Source: Mucilaginibacter rigui (lineage in GTDB: Bacteria; Bacteroidota; Bacteroidia; Sphingobacteriales; Sphingobacteriaceae). From it: a stretch of DNA of 64,000 bases. Positions 47,084-55,256 of the stretch are shown in pieces. The position numbers and the translations under genes are program-made. The stretch is taken from the NCBI RefSeq assembly GCF_014773275.1, contig NZ_JACWMW010000002.1, positions 372,001 through 436,000 of the forward strand, given 5' to 3'. The notes under the pieces are model-generated. The model did no database searches and had not been told where the DNA came from. It worked only from the letters and a program-made list of their open reading frames with translations. Within the stretch, counting starts at the first letter, position 1; each line of letters starts with the position of its first letter.

Positions 47084-47932
47084 TCAAGCACTTAAAAGTC
47101 CGTACCGCCCGGAGATGCCCTTATTGGCCCGACCAGCCGGTTTGCCATTTTTCTTTTTCAGACAGGCTGCTATCTTCCATGCCTTGAGATATTCCGTTTG
47201 GACGAATGCGAGGGGTAACTGTAAGAAGGAAGCGATCTGTTCAAAATCATACCTGCCGGTCAGCCTTAGATGGTAGATCTTATTCTGCTCTTCGTTCAAG
47301 CCCTCGATATGGTTAAAACTATCCACAAAGCCGGGGGCCGGGCTTAGTTGTATATCATGTACAGGCGTTTTAACCGTGACCAATATGGTCTTTAATCGAA
47401 CCGTTCCCTTTTCGATGATCACGGTCACGGTACGAATGGAAAGGTGATACCGTTCGGCTATCTGTGAATGGCTAAGCCCTTTGATAAAATGAAGTTCCAT
47501 GACCTCTTTCTCCCTTCCATAGCAAACCTTATCAATAGCTTCCTTAACTTCATTCAGGCGGCTTTCATTCAGGGCTTCGGTATGATCGTTATAAGTCTGA
47601 ACATCCGGGTGCTCTCCAAAAAGATCAGCAGGGTTATCGTAATCATTCAACCTGATCATATTACGGTGAAACCTGCTGTCTGAATTCCGAAAGTAGGAGT
47701 AACATGCCCATTTAACCGACTGCATTAAAAAACGCCGGGCATGCTCATCGCTGGTTATCGTCTGCCTGAAGTTCCAAAGTTTCAGAAAGGCGTCTTGAAC
47801 TATATTTTCTACTATATAACTGTCATTAAGCATTCGTTTGCCGAATGAATAAATTGTTAGGCGATATTGCTTGAGTATTTTCTCAAATACCTTATCGTCA
47901 AAACTGCTTATCTCACACAACTTACCTACCAT
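47084..47932 (-). CDS. ECF-type RNA polymerase sigma factor linked to the Cas12f-like protein
   Basis: A 282-residue sigma-70-family protein, longer than usual ECF factors (about 180). Region 2 spans roughly 12-85 (SYIVENIVQDAFLKLWNFR; FLMQSVKWACYSYFRN) and region 4 about 128-185 (EKEVMELHFIKGLSHSQIAE and YHLSIRTVTVIIEKG). A second HTH-like segment at about 213-262 (NEEQNKIYHLRLTGRYDFEQ and IASFLQLPLAFVQTEYLKAW) looks like a degenerate repeat of region 4, and a basic tail follows. No anti-sigma factor or SusCD pair is beside it. Its stop and the next ATG are one base apart, so it is made with the Cas12f-like protein, which would steer it to DNA. Confidence 0.85.
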   Translation of the reverse strand: MVGKLCEISSFDDKVFEKILKQYRLTIYSFGKRMLNDSYIVENIVQDAFLKLWNFRQTITSDEHARRFLMQSVKWACYSYFRNSDSRFHRNMIRLNDYDNPADLFGEHPDVQTYNDHTEALNESRLNEVKEAIDKVCYGREKEVMELHFIKGLSHSQIAERYHLSIRTVTVIIEKGTVRLKTILVTVKTPVHDIQLSPAPGFVDSFNHIEGLNEEQNKIYHLRLTGRYDFEQIASFLQLPLAFVQTEYLKAWKIAACLKKKNGKPAGRANKGISGRYGLLSA

Positions 47933-47954
47933 AAATCCAATCTAATTTAGAATA

Positions 47955-47988
47955 ACATTACTAATGTATAGATTTTCTAAACAAAATC
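47955..47988. promoter_or_regulatory. candidate operator palindromes between sigma and XRE genes
   Basis: Two perfect palindromes lie close together: ACATTA-C-TAATGT (47955-47967) and GATTTT-CTAAAC-AAAATC (47971-47988). They sit in the 126-bp divergent region, where an XRE repressor encoded at 48059 could bind and control both directions. Confidence 0.5.
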
Positions 47989-48058
47989 AAATTATTTATC
48001 CAGTTCGCCTAAACACTTGTACTTTAAGTCTGGAAAAACGTAACGGAAAACTAAATAA

Positions 48059-48274
48059 ATGACAAATCTTGGGTTATTTCTGGCAAAGAAATCCGTTAAT
48101 AAAGCGGAAATTTCCCGTAAGACCGGTATTAGTAAGTCAAGACTTAGCGAATTGTCTATGAACAACAGCACAAAACTTCGAGCTGATGAACTTTACCTCA
48201 TTGCATTAGCGATAGATGTCGACCCCAAAGAGCTTTTGAATCACCTATTTATGGATCTTAAACTGAAAGACTAA
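48059..48274 (+). CDS. XRE-family helix-turn-helix regulator
   Basis: A 71-residue DNA-binding protein consisting almost only of a Cro/C1-type HTH: LGLFLAKKSVNKAEISRKTG, ISKSRLSELSMNNS, LRADELYLIALAIDVDPKELL. It is divergent from the sigma/Cas12f-like operon with two palindromes between them, so it is the natural repressor or switch of that operon. It has no sensor domain. Confidence 0.8.
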   Translation: MTNLGLFLAKKSVNKAEISRKTGISKSRLSELSMNNSTKLRADELYLIALAIDVDPKELLNHLFMDLKLKD

Positions 48275-48311
48275 TGGTGACATATGGCAAACACATTTGC
48301 CATCATTCCTT

Positions 48312-49673
48312 TTACCTCCTGTTAGTCCTCGCTTGCTTTTGCCGGTGCCTGTTTCTTCCGTGTATCGCTTCATCATCGACATCATCAGTTATATCGATAC
48401 CCTGGTAATTATATAAATTACGATCAGCACGATCAGAAACATCACTACGATCATTATTTTCAGAACCGTCAAACTCTTTCCCTGTAAAACTGCTTTTTGC
48501 TCCAGTTTTGTTAAGCGATTCATGATCTCTGCGTTCTTGTCGCCCATCTCCCGTAGCAGCTTTGCGTTCGCTGTCGCGTTGGTCTGCATCAGGCCGAGAG
48601 TTTTTAGTAACATCTGTCGTTCTTCCTCCCATACTCTTGTCGCTTCCAGCTGGCCAGCTGTAGGTAAGTTCTCCGTACTTTGCTTTTGTGCCGCTGTTTG
48701 CAGCGCTAACAGCCTTGCCGTCTCTGTCTTGCTCATAATCGATATACTTAACTATCTCCGCCCATTTGAAGCGGTTTCCTAAAGATTGCCCTTTGATCTT
48801 AAAGTCGTTGATGAAATAGGTTATACCGCTTATTCTGCCAGTACTTGCCTGGTTGAATAAAAGGCTGACTTCGGCTTTATGACAACGCGCTATAAATTCA
48901 CTTAAATTCAGTTTCCTCTCGTAAATGATCGGATCAAGGATAGCCTGTAATAGTGCCTTGTCGGAGGGAAAGCCGGTCCTGATCGTCCGCTCGATCTCAT
49001 TCTTTCGCAATGAACGCTGCGATAGTTTGTTATTTCGGTCTGTTGGTCGCCGGCTATTCTGATAGGAAGATATTCGGTTATCCGGCAAGCTTGCTGCACT
49101 GTTATCTTGCTCATTTGCTCTGCCGTCATAAAGTTCCGCTGATATGCTGTTATCCCGATCGCTTGCTATATCGCCATTAAGCTGCATAGCTATATTGTTC
49201 GCCCGCCCTAATGGTATAAGGTTATATTGCTGCTCTAATCTTCGCAGCACTGATTGGCTCCTACGGTAGTTATTACTATCAGAAACTACCGTTCCATCTA
49301 ATCGGATACGGTTAACCAGCAGATGAATGTGCGGATGTTCAGCATCAAAGTGACGTATGACCAGGTGCTGGTTATCATCGTAACCCATGGACCGCATATA
49401 CTCTAATCCGATCTGCAAAAGCTTTTCATTACTCAGGTTGCCGGGGTATTCATCTTTCGAAAAATTGAGGCTGGTATGCCAGACGTACTTTGATAGAGCA
49501 GGGCGCAGGCTTCTGATCAGATCCACCTCTTTTTTGATGCTGCCGGCTGAAAGAGAAGAAAAAGTGCTTGCCAGTAATTCCGCCCTTTGGGCTTTATCGG
49601 GGTGATTCAGCTTTTTAAGGTTATAGGCCAAAGCGCCCATAAAGTTAGAGCCAAACTTTTCAACCGCGATCAT
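48312..49673 (-). CDS. relaxase / mobilization nuclease (MobB-type, MOBP)
   Basis: A 453-residue relaxase from ATG 49673 (MIAVEKFGSNFMGALAYNLKK). The metal-binding histidine motif is RHFDAEHPHIHLLVNRIRLDG (about 110-130), the third relaxase motif; the nucleophile tyrosine is likely in an N-terminal segment such as GALAYNL. The C-terminal third (from about 330) is hydrophilic, low-complexity and ends TNRR. It nicks DNA at oriT to start transfer. It overlaps MobC by 14 bp, and a second plausible gene lies inside its 3' part in another frame. Confidence 0.88.
   Translation of the reverse strand: MIAVEKFGSNFMGALAYNLKKLNHPDKAQRAELLASTFSSLSAGSIKKEVDLIRSLRPALSKYVWHTSLNFSKDEYPGNLSNEKLLQIGLEYMRSMGYDDNQHLVIRHFDAEHPHIHLLVNRIRLDGTVVSDSNNYRRSQSVLRRLEQQYNLIPLGRANNIAMQLNGDIASDRDNSISAELYDGRANEQDNSAASLPDNRISSYQNSRRPTDRNNKLSQRSLRKNEIERTIRTGFPSDKALLQAILDPIIYERKLNLSEFIARCHKAEVSLLFNQASTGRISGITYFINDFKIKGQSLGNRFKWAEIVKYIDYEQDRDGKAVSAANSGTKAKYGELTYSWPAGSDKSMGGRTTDVTKNSRPDADQRDSERKAATGDGRQERRDHESLNKTGAKSSFTGKEFDGSENNDRSDVSDRADRNLYNYQGIDITDDVDDEAIHGRNRHRQKQARTNRR
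48389..48736 (-). CDS. possible nested coiled-coil membrane-anchored protein overlapping the relaxase
   Basis: A 115-residue frame lying completely inside the relaxase coding sequence, same strand, other frame. Its product is unlike a random shadow: a helical, charged coiled coil with a heptad look (MLLKTLGLMQTNATANAKLL; NAEIMNRLTKLEQKAVLQGK) followed by one strong transmembrane helix (MIVVMFLIVLIVIYIITRV) at the C-terminus. The overlapped relaxase segment is low-complexity, as expected where one frame is relaxed. Many Bacteroidota mobilization loci carry small membrane proteins here. It may be a real overprinted gene or chance. Confidence 0.45.
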   Translation of the reverse strand: MSKTETARLLALQTAAQKQSTENLPTAGQLEATRVWEEERQMLLKTLGLMQTNATANAKLLREMGDKNAEIMNRLTKLEQKAVLQGKSLTVLKIMIVVMFLIVLIVIYIITRVSI

Positions 49674-50004
49674 CCAGTAAATGTCTAATGATTTCCTGTT
49701 GTTGCTTTTCAACCGCATCTAATACCGCCCGAAGGCTAATTGGCAGTCTCCCGGCATTAACCTGCTTGGTAAGCTGGTTAATGTTGACACCGATCCGGTT
49801 TAGTTCCGCATAAAGGTCAACGGTTACTTTCGGCAAAACGGTTTTCGGGTATTTACCGGTAAACAGCTTTTGCCGGATCATCACAGCCAGGTGCTGTCCG
49901 CACATGACACTCCAGTGCTCCAATTTTTGCAGCTCGCCTTCTGTCAACCGAAATACGACTGTCTTGGATAACTTATGTTCTCTATCTTTTTTCGGCCTTG
50001 CCAT
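49660..50004 (-). CDS. MobC-like relaxosome accessory protein (ribbon-helix-helix)
   Basis: A 114-residue protein with an N-terminal basic start (MARPKKDREHKLSKTVVFRL), an RHH-type DNA-binding segment, and a conserved helical part VTVDLYAELNRIGVNINQLTKQVNAG typical of the MobC relaxosome family. It binds the oriT region and helps the relaxase nick. It is first in the mob unit; the relaxase starts inside its last codons. Confidence 0.85.
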   Translation of the reverse strand: MARPKKDREHKLSKTVVFRLTEGELQKLEHWSVMCGQHLAVMIRQKLFTGKYPKTVLPKVTVDLYAELNRIGVNINQLTKQVNAGRLPISLRAVLDAVEKQQQEIIRHLLDDRG

Positions 50005-50385
50005 GGTGCAAAGCTGTCGTATCTGAAAAACACTTTATCACAAGCATTTCTGTACTACCGTAACATAGTCGCCGAAAAATAAAGGCTGTAATTAAATTCC
50101 CAGGGTCTGCTGAACGCAGTGAAGTAGCCACAATCAGCACAGCTGACCCGTAGGGCAAGTCGTTTTGGTATTACCAAAACATAACTTGCTTTCCTTTAAT
50201 AAAAAAGGCATTTAGAGTTGTATTTTAACAGCAGCATACAAAATGAGGTTAAAAATATATCTGATTAATTAGATTGTGAGAAATGCCAATATTATTAGTA
50301 TTTATTTTACTTTTGATGTTGTGTTAAATTTTGCTAACCGGCCGAAAAATTCATTTGTTATATATTTATAGAGTAGTTAAAAGTG
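50005..50385. other. candidate oriT region (intergenic, 381 bp)
   Basis: The gap upstream of mobC carries two inverted repeats. Outer one: GGGTCTGCTG (50103-50112) and CAGCTGACCC (50140-50149). Inner one, 50155-50189: GCAAGT-C-GTTTTGGTA-T-TACCAAAAC-ATA-ACTTGC, almost perfect. Long repeats beside mobC/relaxase genes are the usual place for an origin of transfer with its nick site. From about 50220 the DNA is AT-rich and holds only the promoter region of the next gene. Confidence 0.55.
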
Positions 50386-52407
50386 ATGTTTGTTCCTGTA
50401 CAAAATATTGTTGAAACCGTAGACCTGACACCAAAGGATGCTTTGCTTCCATTGTTTGAATGCGTTGTTAATTCGATAATTAGCTTAATGCAGTCAAATG
50501 TTACAAATAAGGAGATTCAAATTAAAGTAAAAAGAGGGGATGCGCCATCCCAATTACATTTTGATGGTGTGAATACGATAAAGTCCATAACCATTACTGA
50601 TAATGGCGTTGGTTTTACAGAAAAGAATTTCAAATCATTTGAAACACCCTTCTCTAGAGTAAACAGAGATTTTGGCTGCAAAGGAATTGGGCGATTTACA
50701 GTTTTAGCCGCCTTTAATGAATTGCATGTAAGAAGCAATTATCAAGAGAATGGAATTTGGAAGTATCGCGAATTTACTTGCGACCCAGAGAACGAAGTAA
50801 CTCCAATCAAACACGAGTCATCGGATGTTCAAATTCCAAAAACAACTATCGATCTCATCGATTGCTTTAACCCAATAATTAAGTATAAAACGGCTATTAG
50901 CATTCAGGAAATTTCCAGAGAGATCATGCACCACTGTTTAATTTATTATTTAAGTGGTCAAATGCCTCTGATCAGGATATTTGACGCTGACAATTCTGAA
51001 GGCGAGGTAATCAACGATCTGTTTCAACAAGTTTCAAAAGAGAATGAGAGAACGTTCCAAGTAGGTAACGAATTCTTCATGGCATACATAACCAAAGTGC
51101 CTAAAGAAAACAACCGGAAGAATCATTACATTTTCTATTGCGCAAATTCAAGAGTTGTTGGACAGCCAAAAAGTATTGGCAAGGTCAATAGTGTTTTTAG
51201 CTACCCAATTATACAAGATGGGAAGCCTTATTTTTTGGAGATCTATGTTGTAAGTGATTACTTGAATAAAAAGAATTACAAGACAAGGAATGGTTTTGCC
51301 ATTCCCCAAGAGGACGAAGGCTTATTCAGTAATGAGGATAGCTTGTCATTTGACCAAATTGAATTAGCATTGGTGAATGTGCTTGAGGAAGAATATGAGG
51401 ATCATATCAAGGAAGCATCGCAAAAAAGCCAAACCGAAATTCAAAATTATATTGATCAAAAAGCGCCAAGGTACAAGAGCTTAAGAAACAACCCCGATCT
51501 GCTTAAGTCAATTCCGCCTAATTTGACCGATGACAAAAAAGAAGAACATCTTTATCGAATATCCTATCATGCCAGGAAAACAGTAGAAAGTAAACTTCAA
51601 GATTTCATAGACAATAAACAAATCAGCGAGGACACTATTCAAAAGGTTAAAAAGGATATCCAGGAAAAAACGGCATATGACGTTGATAGTTTAGCAGACT
51701 ACATGATGCGCAGAAAAGCTATCATTGATTTGTTTGATAAATTTCTTGAAGCCGATAGTGAGGGAAAGTATAAGCTTGAAAAAGATATTCACAATATAAT
51801 TTTTCCTCTCGGTTTTACTAATGAAGACCTTGGCTATGAAATGCATAATTTGTGGTTATTGGATGAACGATTTCTAAGCTATAAGTTCATAGCTTCAGAT
51901 AAGTCGATAACATCTTATTCACAGAAAAAAAGCAGTAAAGAACCGGATCTGATCTGCTTAGATGAACAGCCCCAAATGTTTGATAATCCCATTAGCTTTG
52001 GAGATAAAAGTAATGGGGAAGTAAACTCAATGGTAATTTTTGAGTTTAAACGACCTGGTGAAGTAGCCCATCAAAAAACAAAAGGAAATTACCGTTGGCA
52101 ATTTTCTGAGTTGATAGAACCGTATTTCGAGGATTTTTTGTATTCTCCTGATAAGAAAAATTATAAAGGGAAACAGGTAATAGTCAAAAAGGAAACTCCC
52201 AAATTTGGATTCGTGATTATTGACGTTTTGCCCCCGTTGCTTGAGCAATATAATATCGGGAAAGGTTGGCAGAAAACCCCGTTTGGTACATTCTACAAGA
52301 TGGAAGCGAATAATAACTTACACATAGAAGTAATGACGTTCGCAAAATTACTGGAGTATGCCAAGAACAGACATATGCCATTCTTCGATAAACTATTTGG
52401 AAAATAA
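50386..52407 (+). CDS. GHKL ATPase protein with PD-(D/E)xK-like C-terminus (probable defence gene)
   Basis: A 673-residue protein; ATG 50386 is chosen over the GTG three bases earlier. The N-terminal 180 residues have the GHKL ATP-binding motifs: FECVVNSI (helix with the Mg-binding Asn), ITDNGVGF and FGCKGIGRFTVLAAF, as in MutL/Hsp90/MORC. A helical middle part follows. The C-terminal region contains PDLICLDEQ and VIFEFKRPGEVAHQKTKGN, an acidic/E-x-K pattern consistent with a restriction-type nuclease domain. Such ATPase-nuclease proteins are frequent in defence islands. It is the first cargo gene right of oriT. Confidence 0.65.
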   Translation: MFVPVQNIVETVDLTPKDALLPLFECVVNSIISLMQSNVTNKEIQIKVKRGDAPSQLHFDGVNTIKSITITDNGVGFTEKNFKSFETPFSRVNRDFGCKGIGRFTVLAAFNELHVRSNYQENGIWKYREFTCDPENEVTPIKHESSDVQIPKTTIDLIDCFNPIIKYKTAISIQEISREIMHHCLIYYLSGQMPLIRIFDADNSEGEVINDLFQQVSKENERTFQVGNEFFMAYITKVPKENNRKNHYIFYCANSRVVGQPKSIGKVNSVFSYPIIQDGKPYFLEIYVVSDYLNKKNYKTRNGFAIPQEDEGLFSNEDSLSFDQIELALVNVLEEEYEDHIKEASQKSQTEIQNYIDQKAPRYKSLRNNPDLLKSIPPNLTDDKKEEHLYRISYHARKTVESKLQDFIDNKQISEDTIQKVKKDIQEKTAYDVDSLADYMMRRKAIIDLFDKFLEADSEGKYKLEKDIHNIIFPLGFTNEDLGYEMHNLWLLDERFLSYKFIASDKSITSYSQKKSSKEPDLICLDEQPQMFDNPISFGDKSNGEVNSMVIFEFKRPGEVAHQKTKGNYRWQFSELIEPYFEDFLYSPDKKNYKGKQVIVKKETPKFGFVIIDVLPPLLEQYNIGKGWQKTPFGTFYKMEANNNLHIEVMTFAKLLEYAKNRHMPFFDKLFGK

Positions 52408-52484
52408 ACTATTATCACCTATAATTTATCCGAAATTAATAAAAGAAAGTATGATTTTGTGTTCCTGAACTTCGACGTTCATCA

Positions 52485-53624
52485 TTAATTTATTTTTTCC
52501 TGCCGAAACTCGAATGTCTGCAAAAGAAAGCTGCACGTAGCGCCTGCGATATTGACCGCCAGTTCTGCATGCCTTGCCGACGGTTTAATGTTCGTTATTT
52601 TTTTACCGTGAGCATCGCTGTGTTTGTTACGCAGCCCACTTAAACCGCCGACAATAGAGAAACATCCTGAAAGTATTTGTTTAAATATAGGTTCAGTATG
52701 GGTTTCAGGCGAAAGATTTAATTGCTTAGTGGTAAGTGTATAAAGTTTGATCAGATCAATACTATCATCAAACTCAACATGACTTGCATCTAAAATATAC
52801 TTACACACAGTTTCTGTTAAAGACCTTGCCGAAGTAATTGCAGCTTCCGGGTCGTCTTTCAAGCGATTAAGGGCCTTTTTCCAATCGTGACCTATAAAAG
52901 CCATGTCAATATTTTGATGTGGCTTGGTAAATATGGTATCATGAGCTACATTTAAAATATTCTGTGAGGCTTTCATTAAAGGCTCGAAAGTATCCGCTAT
53001 AAAGGCTTCGCGTAGACGGTAACCGCCTTGCCCTTTAATAAATTCCCAAAAACCCTGAATTTGTGGATTATTTACAATGTAATCCGGTACATATTCTTTT
53101 AGAGCGTGATGATTCAGAATATCCGCCCTTAATGGTGCGTAATGTGCATCATTGACTGGGCGGTTAATACCTCTAGTGATTACTAATGACTGAAAATAAG
53201 CAACCTTTTTTCCGTAATTATGCTCATTTTTTTGCCAGGCCATAGTGATCTTATCCAAATAAGTTTTTTCAAAGCCAATAGAACTCAGATCGCTGAGAAT
53301 ATCAGTAATACTTGGTACATAGTCAAGGATTGGTAGAGTATCTGTTAATAGTGCAGTGAACTTCTCCTGAAATTCAGGATGTGGCTTTTGGAAAATCTTA
53401 TTCAAAAAATGTCCAAGTATCTCTTCATTCGAATTACCTGCAATCAGCCATGCATACTGATCATTTGCCTTTTCTTTACGGGCATCATTAACTGCTTCTG
53501 CATAAACATCCGTTACCCCCAATGTATTCGTTATTCGATTGAAGTTAGCATTAGACATCATTCCATCGTATTCAATGGCAAGTAAATCTTGATACAAGGG
53601 ATTTAAAACGGCGATGATATCCAC
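52485..53624 (-). CDS. abortive-infection C-terminal domain (Abi_C) protein
   Basis: A 379-residue protein with a large helical N-terminal region of unknown role and a recognisable C-terminal Abi_C domain (about 265-375): DPEAAITSARSLTETVCKYIL, LTTKQLNLSP, then SIVGGLSGLRNKHSDAHGKK and HAELAVNIAGATCSFL. The RNKxSDAHG motif resembles the HEPN/Abi RxxxxH active centre of RNases. Proteins of this form abort phage infection by toxicity. It is convergent with the GHKL gene. Confidence 0.8.
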   Translation of the reverse strand: MDIIAVLNPLYQDLLAIEYDGMMSNANFNRITNTLGVTDVYAEAVNDARKEKANDQYAWLIAGNSNEEILGHFLNKIFQKPHPEFQEKFTALLTDTLPILDYVPSITDILSDLSSIGFEKTYLDKITMAWQKNEHNYGKKVAYFQSLVITRGINRPVNDAHYAPLRADILNHHALKEYVPDYIVNNPQIQGFWEFIKGQGGYRLREAFIADTFEPLMKASQNILNVAHDTIFTKPHQNIDMAFIGHDWKKALNRLKDDPEAAITSARSLTETVCKYILDASHVEFDDSIDLIKLYTLTTKQLNLSPETHTEPIFKQILSGCFSIVGGLSGLRNKHSDAHGKKITNIKPSARHAELAVNIAGATCSFLLQTFEFRQEKIN

Positions 53625-53689
53625 GAATTGTTAATTAATTATTTGCTATTCAAAGCTAAGTATTTATCGGCGGTAAACTTAAATTGCTG

Positions 53690-54829
53690 TCAATTGCCGA
53701 TGTCGCGATAACTGGTGTAAACTTTAGATCTCAGATACAAATAATCTATGCCGTCAGGGTGCCCATGAAATCCCTGCGAAACCAGTAAAGCCATTTCCCT
53801 TTCGAGAGGGTCGGACGACTCCATCACCTGATCCATGATGCTCAATATGTGATCTAAGATGTTGTCCTGCAATGGAAAGGCTGGTTCATTACTGAATAGA
53901 TTCATACCATTGACCTGCGCAATGTTTGCGCATAATTGAATAACTAGCTTTGCTCTTTCAATAAAATCCAAATCTTTACCGATAGCATAATCAAAATCAA
54001 TATGCGTCTTTTTGATACTGGTCAAATCAATCTCTTCTTGGATTTTACGATGCGAAGCTGCGGTATAGGCGGCAGACTTTGCCAGCGAGGACGTAGCTGC
54101 AAAAGCAGCAAAGCCGAATGCAATAGCGCGTAGACAAAATAAAAGGCCGCTTGTCTTTTCATGGAGATGTAGTACAGAATAGACAGCGATAACATCACAT
54201 TTAACCTCTGTCGCAAAAGGTTTGCCATATTCAGCTTCAGCAAAATTCAGAATTGGCGTAATGGCCGTTTGATTCTTTAGAAAGACAGGTTCACATATTT
54301 CTGGCGAGTGGTCCAAATAATAATGGCCCATTTCATGGTTGACCACAAGGCTCGACATGATCTGGGAAAGTGTCGATGCAGTATATTGGAAATCAGCGTT
54401 ATCTTTAATACTCGCGAAAACAGGCCGCATGTGCTTTTCCTCGTAAAGTAAAGTTTCCAGTAGTACAGCTCGTGAAAAGCTATCGTTGTGTTTGGAAAAT
54501 AGCTGTTCACCATAGAATTTTTTGAGGTTATACCGTAGAAGTAGCGCTTCGTCAGTTCCAGTACTTTCCTGCATTGAAACCGCATAAACCCGGCTTAGCG
54601 CAAGGTTATATGCGAAGGATGAGAGATAAGAATTGTCAATAAGGATAATGCCATTTTTAGTGCGAATCACATTGGAAGCAATCTCTTCATCGTACAATGA
54701 AACATAAGAGAATCCAGTGCCGATCTCTGCTTCTTTGGGCATGAACTCGTCTGTATGCGAAACACTAACGAACCGGGCGCGAGGCCTGATCCGGCTGATT
54801 ACCCATTCGACGTAATCACTTTTTTCCAC
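53690..54829 (-). CDS. HExxH metallopeptidase-like protein (cluster A)
   Basis: A 379-residue protein with a zinc motif VVNHEMGHYYLDHS (about 164-177) and a downstream TEVKCDVIAVYSV (about 209-221) that provides the third acidic ligand of gluzincins. There is no signal peptide, so it acts in the cytoplasm. Its start overlaps the 120-residue upstream protein by 14 bp, so the two work together. The C-terminal third is helical. It resembles other HExxH phage-exclusion or toxin proteases only in this motif; the substrate is unknown. Confidence 0.7.
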   Translation of the reverse strand: MEKSDYVEWVISRIRPRARFVSVSHTDEFMPKEAEIGTGFSYVSLYDEEIASNVIRTKNGIILIDNSYLSSFAYNLALSRVYAVSMQESTGTDEALLLRYNLKKFYGEQLFSKHNDSFSRAVLLETLLYEEKHMRPVFASIKDNADFQYTASTLSQIMSSLVVNHEMGHYYLDHSPEICEPVFLKNQTAITPILNFAEAEYGKPFATEVKCDVIAVYSVLHLHEKTSGLLFCLRAIAFGFAAFAATSSLAKSAAYTAASHRKIQEEIDLTSIKKTHIDFDYAIGKDLDFIERAKLVIQLCANIAQVNGMNLFSNEPAFPLQDNILDHILSIMDQVMESSDPLEREMALLVSQGFHGHPDGIDYLYLRSKVYTSYRDIGN

Positions 54830-55178
54830 TTTTATTAAACTCTTTAACCAGTTTTTCCACGCTCCCTGATTCGATCAGCGCTTTAACTTCATCTATTGAA
54901 TAACCACTCAGAGATATCTCGTCTTTGCCGATCTTCACTATTGCATCCTTAAGGGTTTTCCGACGCTCCAAAAAGTAATTCAGCACTTTATTTAAAGCGC
55001 GATTTCCGGCTACAAGAATGACCGTAACCATAGTAGAACCAATAAAAGAATTGGACTCTAACACTTCGTCGTCTGCAAAACAAGTCCGGATGTCTGCTGC
55101 GCTGGCTTCATCAACAGGCGTGAAATCAACGATGATTTCCTGTTCCTGATTTTCCTGTGGGTTTAGATCTGATGTCAT
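54816..55178 (-). CDS. small EACC1-like adaptor candidate
   Basis: A 120-residue protein with a weakly hydrophobic segment FIGSTMVTVILVAG (about 45-58), then ALNKVLNYFLERRKTLKDAI and VKIGKDEISLSGYSIDEVKALIESG. The latter resembles the pattern of effector-associated constant components (EACC1: a helix ending in RR, a beta pair, then a helix with E and L), which pair with variable effectors in bacterial conflict systems. It is translationally coupled to the HExxH protein and divergent from the second HExxH gene. The family match was made by eye. Confidence 0.45.
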   Translation of the reverse strand: MTSDLNPQENQEQEIIVDFTPVDEASAADIRTCFADDEVLESNSFIGSTMVTVILVAGNRALNKVLNYFLERRKTLKDAIVKIGKDEISLSGYSIDEVKALIESGSVEKLVKEFNKSGKK

Positions 55179-55256
55179 AATTTGTATTTAAAACGAAGAT
55201 AAGAGATTATCGTCAAACGTGTTTCGATTGCCATATGAAACCCGGACATTTGCACC

